A DNA stretch of 8,452 nt from an uncultured Lachnospiraceae bacterium (lineage in GTDB: Bacteria; Bacillota; Clostridia; Lachnospirales; Lachnospiraceae): assembly GCA_902796375.1 (NCBI GenBank), contig CADBOW010000255.1, positions 1 to 8,452 of the forward strand, given 5' to 3'. Shown here in pieces: positions 6,384 to 8,452 of the stretch. Position 1 is the stretch's first letter. Every line of letters begins with the position of its first letter. The notes beneath the pieces were generated by a model. The model was not told the DNA's origin, ran no database searches, and was given only the letters and a program-made list of their open reading frames with translations. The translations under genes and the position numbers were made by a program.

Positions 6384-7622
6384 CTATGTCAGCTTGTGTA
6401 TAAAAATGCCACTTCGCAGCTTCGGTTCAAACCACGTAGACTTCGGCGGCATAAGCAAGCCCGCATCCGCAACGGAGAAAAGCTCGCTGATGGATGTGGG
6501 ATACATGGAAAATGCGACTACTGCATCATCGCTCACCCTGCGCTCCAGCTCCTTCAGTCCCCGGATCCCTCCGACGAAATCGATACGGTCACTTGTTCTG
6601 GGATCCCCGATCCCGAAAAACGGTTCCAATACATGCTTCTGCAGCAGAGACACATCCAGTCCCTCCACCGGATCATCATTCCGAAGTTCAGGATCAAAAG
6701 AAAATGTATACCACTGATCCTTCACATAGACACCGACGGTCCCCTTCTCTTCCGGCTGTACTGCTGCTTCCGACTTGGAAAGTGTTCCGAGCCCGGACAG
6801 CAGGTTTATAAACTCCTCTGGGGACTTCTGATTCCAGTCCTTTACCACACGATTATAGGGCAGAATGGCCAGCTCACTGTCCGGGAACAGTACGGAAAGG
6901 AAGAAATTAAACTCCTCATTTCCGCTGTAATCCGGATGCTCCTTCCTGCGCTTCAGCCCCACCTTTACAGCGGATGCCGCTCTGTGATGTCCGTCGGCTA
7001 TGTAGATCTGATCCAGAGAAGCAAATTCCTTCTGCAGAGCCAGAACATCATCCTCATCATCGATGATCCATACCCGGTGTGTCACCCCGTCCTCTGCCGT
7101 AAAATCATAGACAGGCTCTTCCTCCTGCTGAATGCAGCGGATGATCACGGAGATCTCCTCCTGCTCACGATAGGCCAGGAAGATCGGTCCGGTCTGGGCA
7201 TCACAGGTGTCGATATGACGGATCCTGTCCTGCTCCTTCTCTTCTCTGGTATTCTCATGCTTCTTAATCACTTCATTTACGTAATCATCTATGGATGCAC
7301 ATGCAACCAGCCCTGTCTGGCTCCGCCCGTCCATCACCAGCTCATAGATATAATATGCAGGCGCCTCCTCTTTCACGTAGGTTCCGTCCTGTAATGCCTC
7401 ATTCAGCATATCCTTCGCTGTATTATATGCCGCATCACTGTACATATCAAAATCATCCGGATGAACAGTCTCCGGGCGATCGATCCGAAGGAAGGATTTC
7501 GGGTTCGCCTGAACCACCTGCTTTGCCTCCTTGCGGTTATAAACGTCATAGGGAAGTGCAGCTACCTCTGAAACCACATCCCGGTTCGGTCGATAAGCTG
7601 CAAATGGACGTATTACTGCCAT
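6384..7622 (-). CDS. DUF1015 family protein
   Basis: This 412-residue soluble protein has the length and motifs of the DUF1015 family (COG4198). Visible blocks are the N-terminal RPFAAYRPNRDVVSEVAALP with PYDV at 24-27, LRIDRPE at 45-51, KHENTR at 121-126, YIADGHHRAASA at 207-218, LPYNRVV at 254-260, and the C-terminal MPPKSTWFEPKLRSGI at 391-406. The DGHHR motif resembles that of ParB/sulfiredoxin-fold proteins, a fold that includes free serine kinases. In several Clostridia, as I recall, DUF1015 genes sit beside serC and serA, so a role near serine metabolism is a reasonable inference; neither gene is in view here. The ATG at 7622 has AGAGG upstream and gives the family's normal start. The frame stays open to 7778, but those extra residues look unlike the family. 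Biochemical function is not established. Confidence 0.9.
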   Translation of the reverse strand: MAVIRPFAAYRPNRDVVSEVAALPYDVYNRKEAKQVVQANPKSFLRIDRPETVHPDDFDMYSDAAYNTAKDMLNEALQDGTYVKEEAPAYYIYELVMDGRSQTGLVACASIDDYVNEVIKKHENTREEKEQDRIRHIDTCDAQTGPIFLAYREQEEISVIIRCIQQEEEPVYDFTAEDGVTHRVWIIDDEDDVLALQKEFASLDQIYIADGHHRAASAVKVGLKRRKEHPDYSGNEEFNFFLSVLFPDSELAILPYNRVVKDWNQKSPEEFINLLSGLGTLSKSEAAVQPEEKGTVGVYVKDQWYTFSFDPELRNDDPVEGLDVSLLQKHVLEPFFGIGDPRTSDRIDFVGGIRGLKELERRVSDDAVVAFSMYPTSISELFSVADAGLLMPPKSTWFEPKLRSGIFIHKLT

Positions 7623-7688
7623 AGATGTACCTCTTTCCTGATATTCTCTCCATGTTTTCCGGATTCTCCGGTGTAACGAAGTCGTATC

Positions 7689-7746
7689 TGCCGGTCCGGT
7701 CGATCCGGCATTTAACATTTCGCGTCTACACTTGGCCGATCCGGCA
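7689..7746. repeat. Direct and inverted repeats upstream of the DUF1015 gene
   Basis: The 13-bp words GGTCGATCCGGCA (7698-7710) and GGCCGATCCGGCA (7734-7746) differ at one base and are 36 bp apart. The first also forms the right arm of an inverted repeat, TGCCGG (7689-7694) with CCGGCA (7705-7710). They lie 67-124 bp before the DUF1015 start in a gap with no gene I can support, so they could be operator sites or a leader structure. No convincing -35/-10 pair was found nearby. Confidence 0.4.
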
Positions 7747-7830
7747 CAAAACCCACGCCACTGAGGTGCAGTGCCCACACCCGTGCTGCAGTGTCCGCCT
7801 GCCGGTCATATCGCGCAAAACACGGATTAA

Positions 7831-7851
7831 GGCCGGGTAAAAAACCCGGCC
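7831..7851 (-). terminator. Probable terminator after the kinase-like gene
   Basis: A perfect 8-bp GC-rich stem (7831-7838 with 7844-7851) encloses a five-base loop, A on the plus strand and T on the minus. It begins 9 bp past the stop codon of the kinase-like gene. The T-run after the stem on the minus strand is poor (TTAATCC, then TTTT further on), so termination may be partial. Position and stem strength support a terminator separating this gene from DUF1015-glgB. Confidence 0.6.
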
Positions 7852-7860
7852 TCCTCGTCG

Positions 7861-8436
7861 TTACTCTCCGCGAATATACTTCACTGCGTCGTCCAGCGAC
7901 TTCTTGAAGTCCTCTTCTGATGAATTATTAAACACGAACAGCTCCGGAATGTTGCCGGGCTTCGTGAAGTTCTGGGTTGCGATGTACTCATCCCAATGCT
8001 CCAGCTTCCATACATCCCGATCCGAGTTTCTGCTGATCATGCGCTGATGTGCAACCTCTATATCCGTATGCACCCAAATCACGCAAAGCTCAGCATTCTT
8101 CTCTGCCAGTTTATGACGCAGGCGATCCAGATAATCATCATCCCGGATCTCATCCGTAAACGGTGCATTGATCAGAACCGTATCATTATACTCCAGAGCA
8201 TCAAAGGCCAGATCCAGCGTCGCATAATACTCATAGTCCCGGATCTCCTTCTGGAAAAAGTCCGAAGACCGATTGTACTCCTGATTTGCCACCTTGAATA
8301 TCTGTTTCGAAAGTACGATCAGTGTGTCCTTATCCAGATACACACAGTTAGTAAGTGCCTTTGCGAGCTTCTTTGAAATAAATGTCTTTCCACACGCCGG
8401 TGGAGAAGTAACTAGGATCAGTTTTTTCTTCTTCAT
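7861..8436 (-). CDS. Small P-loop ATPase / kinase-like protein (AAA_33 type)
   Basis: This 191-residue soluble protein has the shape of a small-molecule P-loop kinase. The start reads MKKKKLILVTSPPACGKT; the Walker A motif (11-18) has Ser where the first Gly normally stands. A YLDKDTL segment (33-39) fits the position of the substrate-binding or second-strand acidic residues. A Walker B-like VLINAPFTDE lies at 87-96, and WVHTDIEVAHQRMISRNSDR (about 120-140) looks like the strand plus arginine-bearing lid of gluconate-kinase and AAA_33 relatives. The substrate cannot be assigned; similar proteins are annotated only as AAA family ATPases. The ATG at 8436 is the natural start for a P-loop fold, but the 16 bases upstream within the window contain no clear Shine-Dalgarno site. 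A terminator-like hairpin follows, so it is probably the last gene of a transcript from the right. Confidence 0.8.
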   Translation of the reverse strand: MKKKKLILVTSPPACGKTFISKKLAKALTNCVYLDKDTLIVLSKQIFKVANQEYNRSSDFFQKEIRDYEYYATLDLAFDALEYNDTVLINAPFTDEIRDDDYLDRLRHKLAEKNAELCVIWVHTDIEVAHQRMISRNSDRDVWKLEHWDEYIATQNFTKPGNIPELFVFNNSSEEDFKKSLDDAVKYIRGE

Positions 8437-8452
8437 TGCAGATCGATATACC

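Noticed and set aside
6318..7394. Plus-strand open frame of 358 codons
   Set aside because: It is antisense to the DUF1015 gene, which carries conserved family motifs.
7623..7778. Upstream extension of the DUF1015 frame (52 extra residues)
   Set aside because: The ATG at 7622 has a good ribosome binding site and begins exactly with the family's conserved N-terminus; the extension is composition-biased and overlaps the repeats.

Overview
The window reads as ordinary chromosome from a low-GC-lineage Gram-positive anaerobe, most likely a member of the Clostridia such as a Lachnospiraceae relative. This is an inference from family content (DUF1015, CobW-type GTPases, a long branching enzyme), AGGAGG-like ribosome binding sites and roughly even base composition. 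No rRNA, tRNA, phage, transposon or CRISPR was seen. All eight genes lie on the minus strand, so transcription runs from the right edge to the left edge. The long plus-strand open frames are shadows of these genes.

Layout in order of transcription: (1) a small P-loop kinase-like ATPase (8436-7861), followed by a GC-rich hairpin that looks like a terminator; (2) a 208-bp gap with direct and inverted repeats; (3) a DUF1015 protein (7622-6384); (4) glgB, the glycogen branching enzyme (6349-4034), with an unusual Lys/Ala/Thr-rich C-terminal tail; (5) an 80-bp gap with a perfect 7-bp hairpin; (6) a canonical COG0523/CobW GTPase with a very His-rich metal-binding insert (3953-2859); (7) a second, divergent CobW-like GTPase (2826-1861) that lacks the CxCC metal motif and carries a C-terminal domain resembling the DUF1980/YcgQ (TIGR03943) OB-fold module; (8) a possible promoter, then a flavin-reductase-like protein (1735-1154) overlapping a PAP2 phosphatase (1161-568) by 8 bp; (9) the N-terminal part of a YifB/ComM-family Mg-chelatase-like ATPase, cut by the left edge (456-1).

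The genes do not form one pathway. The two adjacent GTPases are the most coherent functional pair and suggest handling of a transition metal, probably zinc, although no transporter or metal regulator is in view. The flavin reductase and PAP2 genes are translationally coupled but have no obvious shared function. glgB stands apart from other glycogen genes within this window. I see no clear new defence or mobile system. The best lead is the CobW-DUF1980-like fusion beside a His-rich COG0523 metallochaperone. The DUF1015 protein, with its ParB/SerK-like DGHHR motif, comes second.
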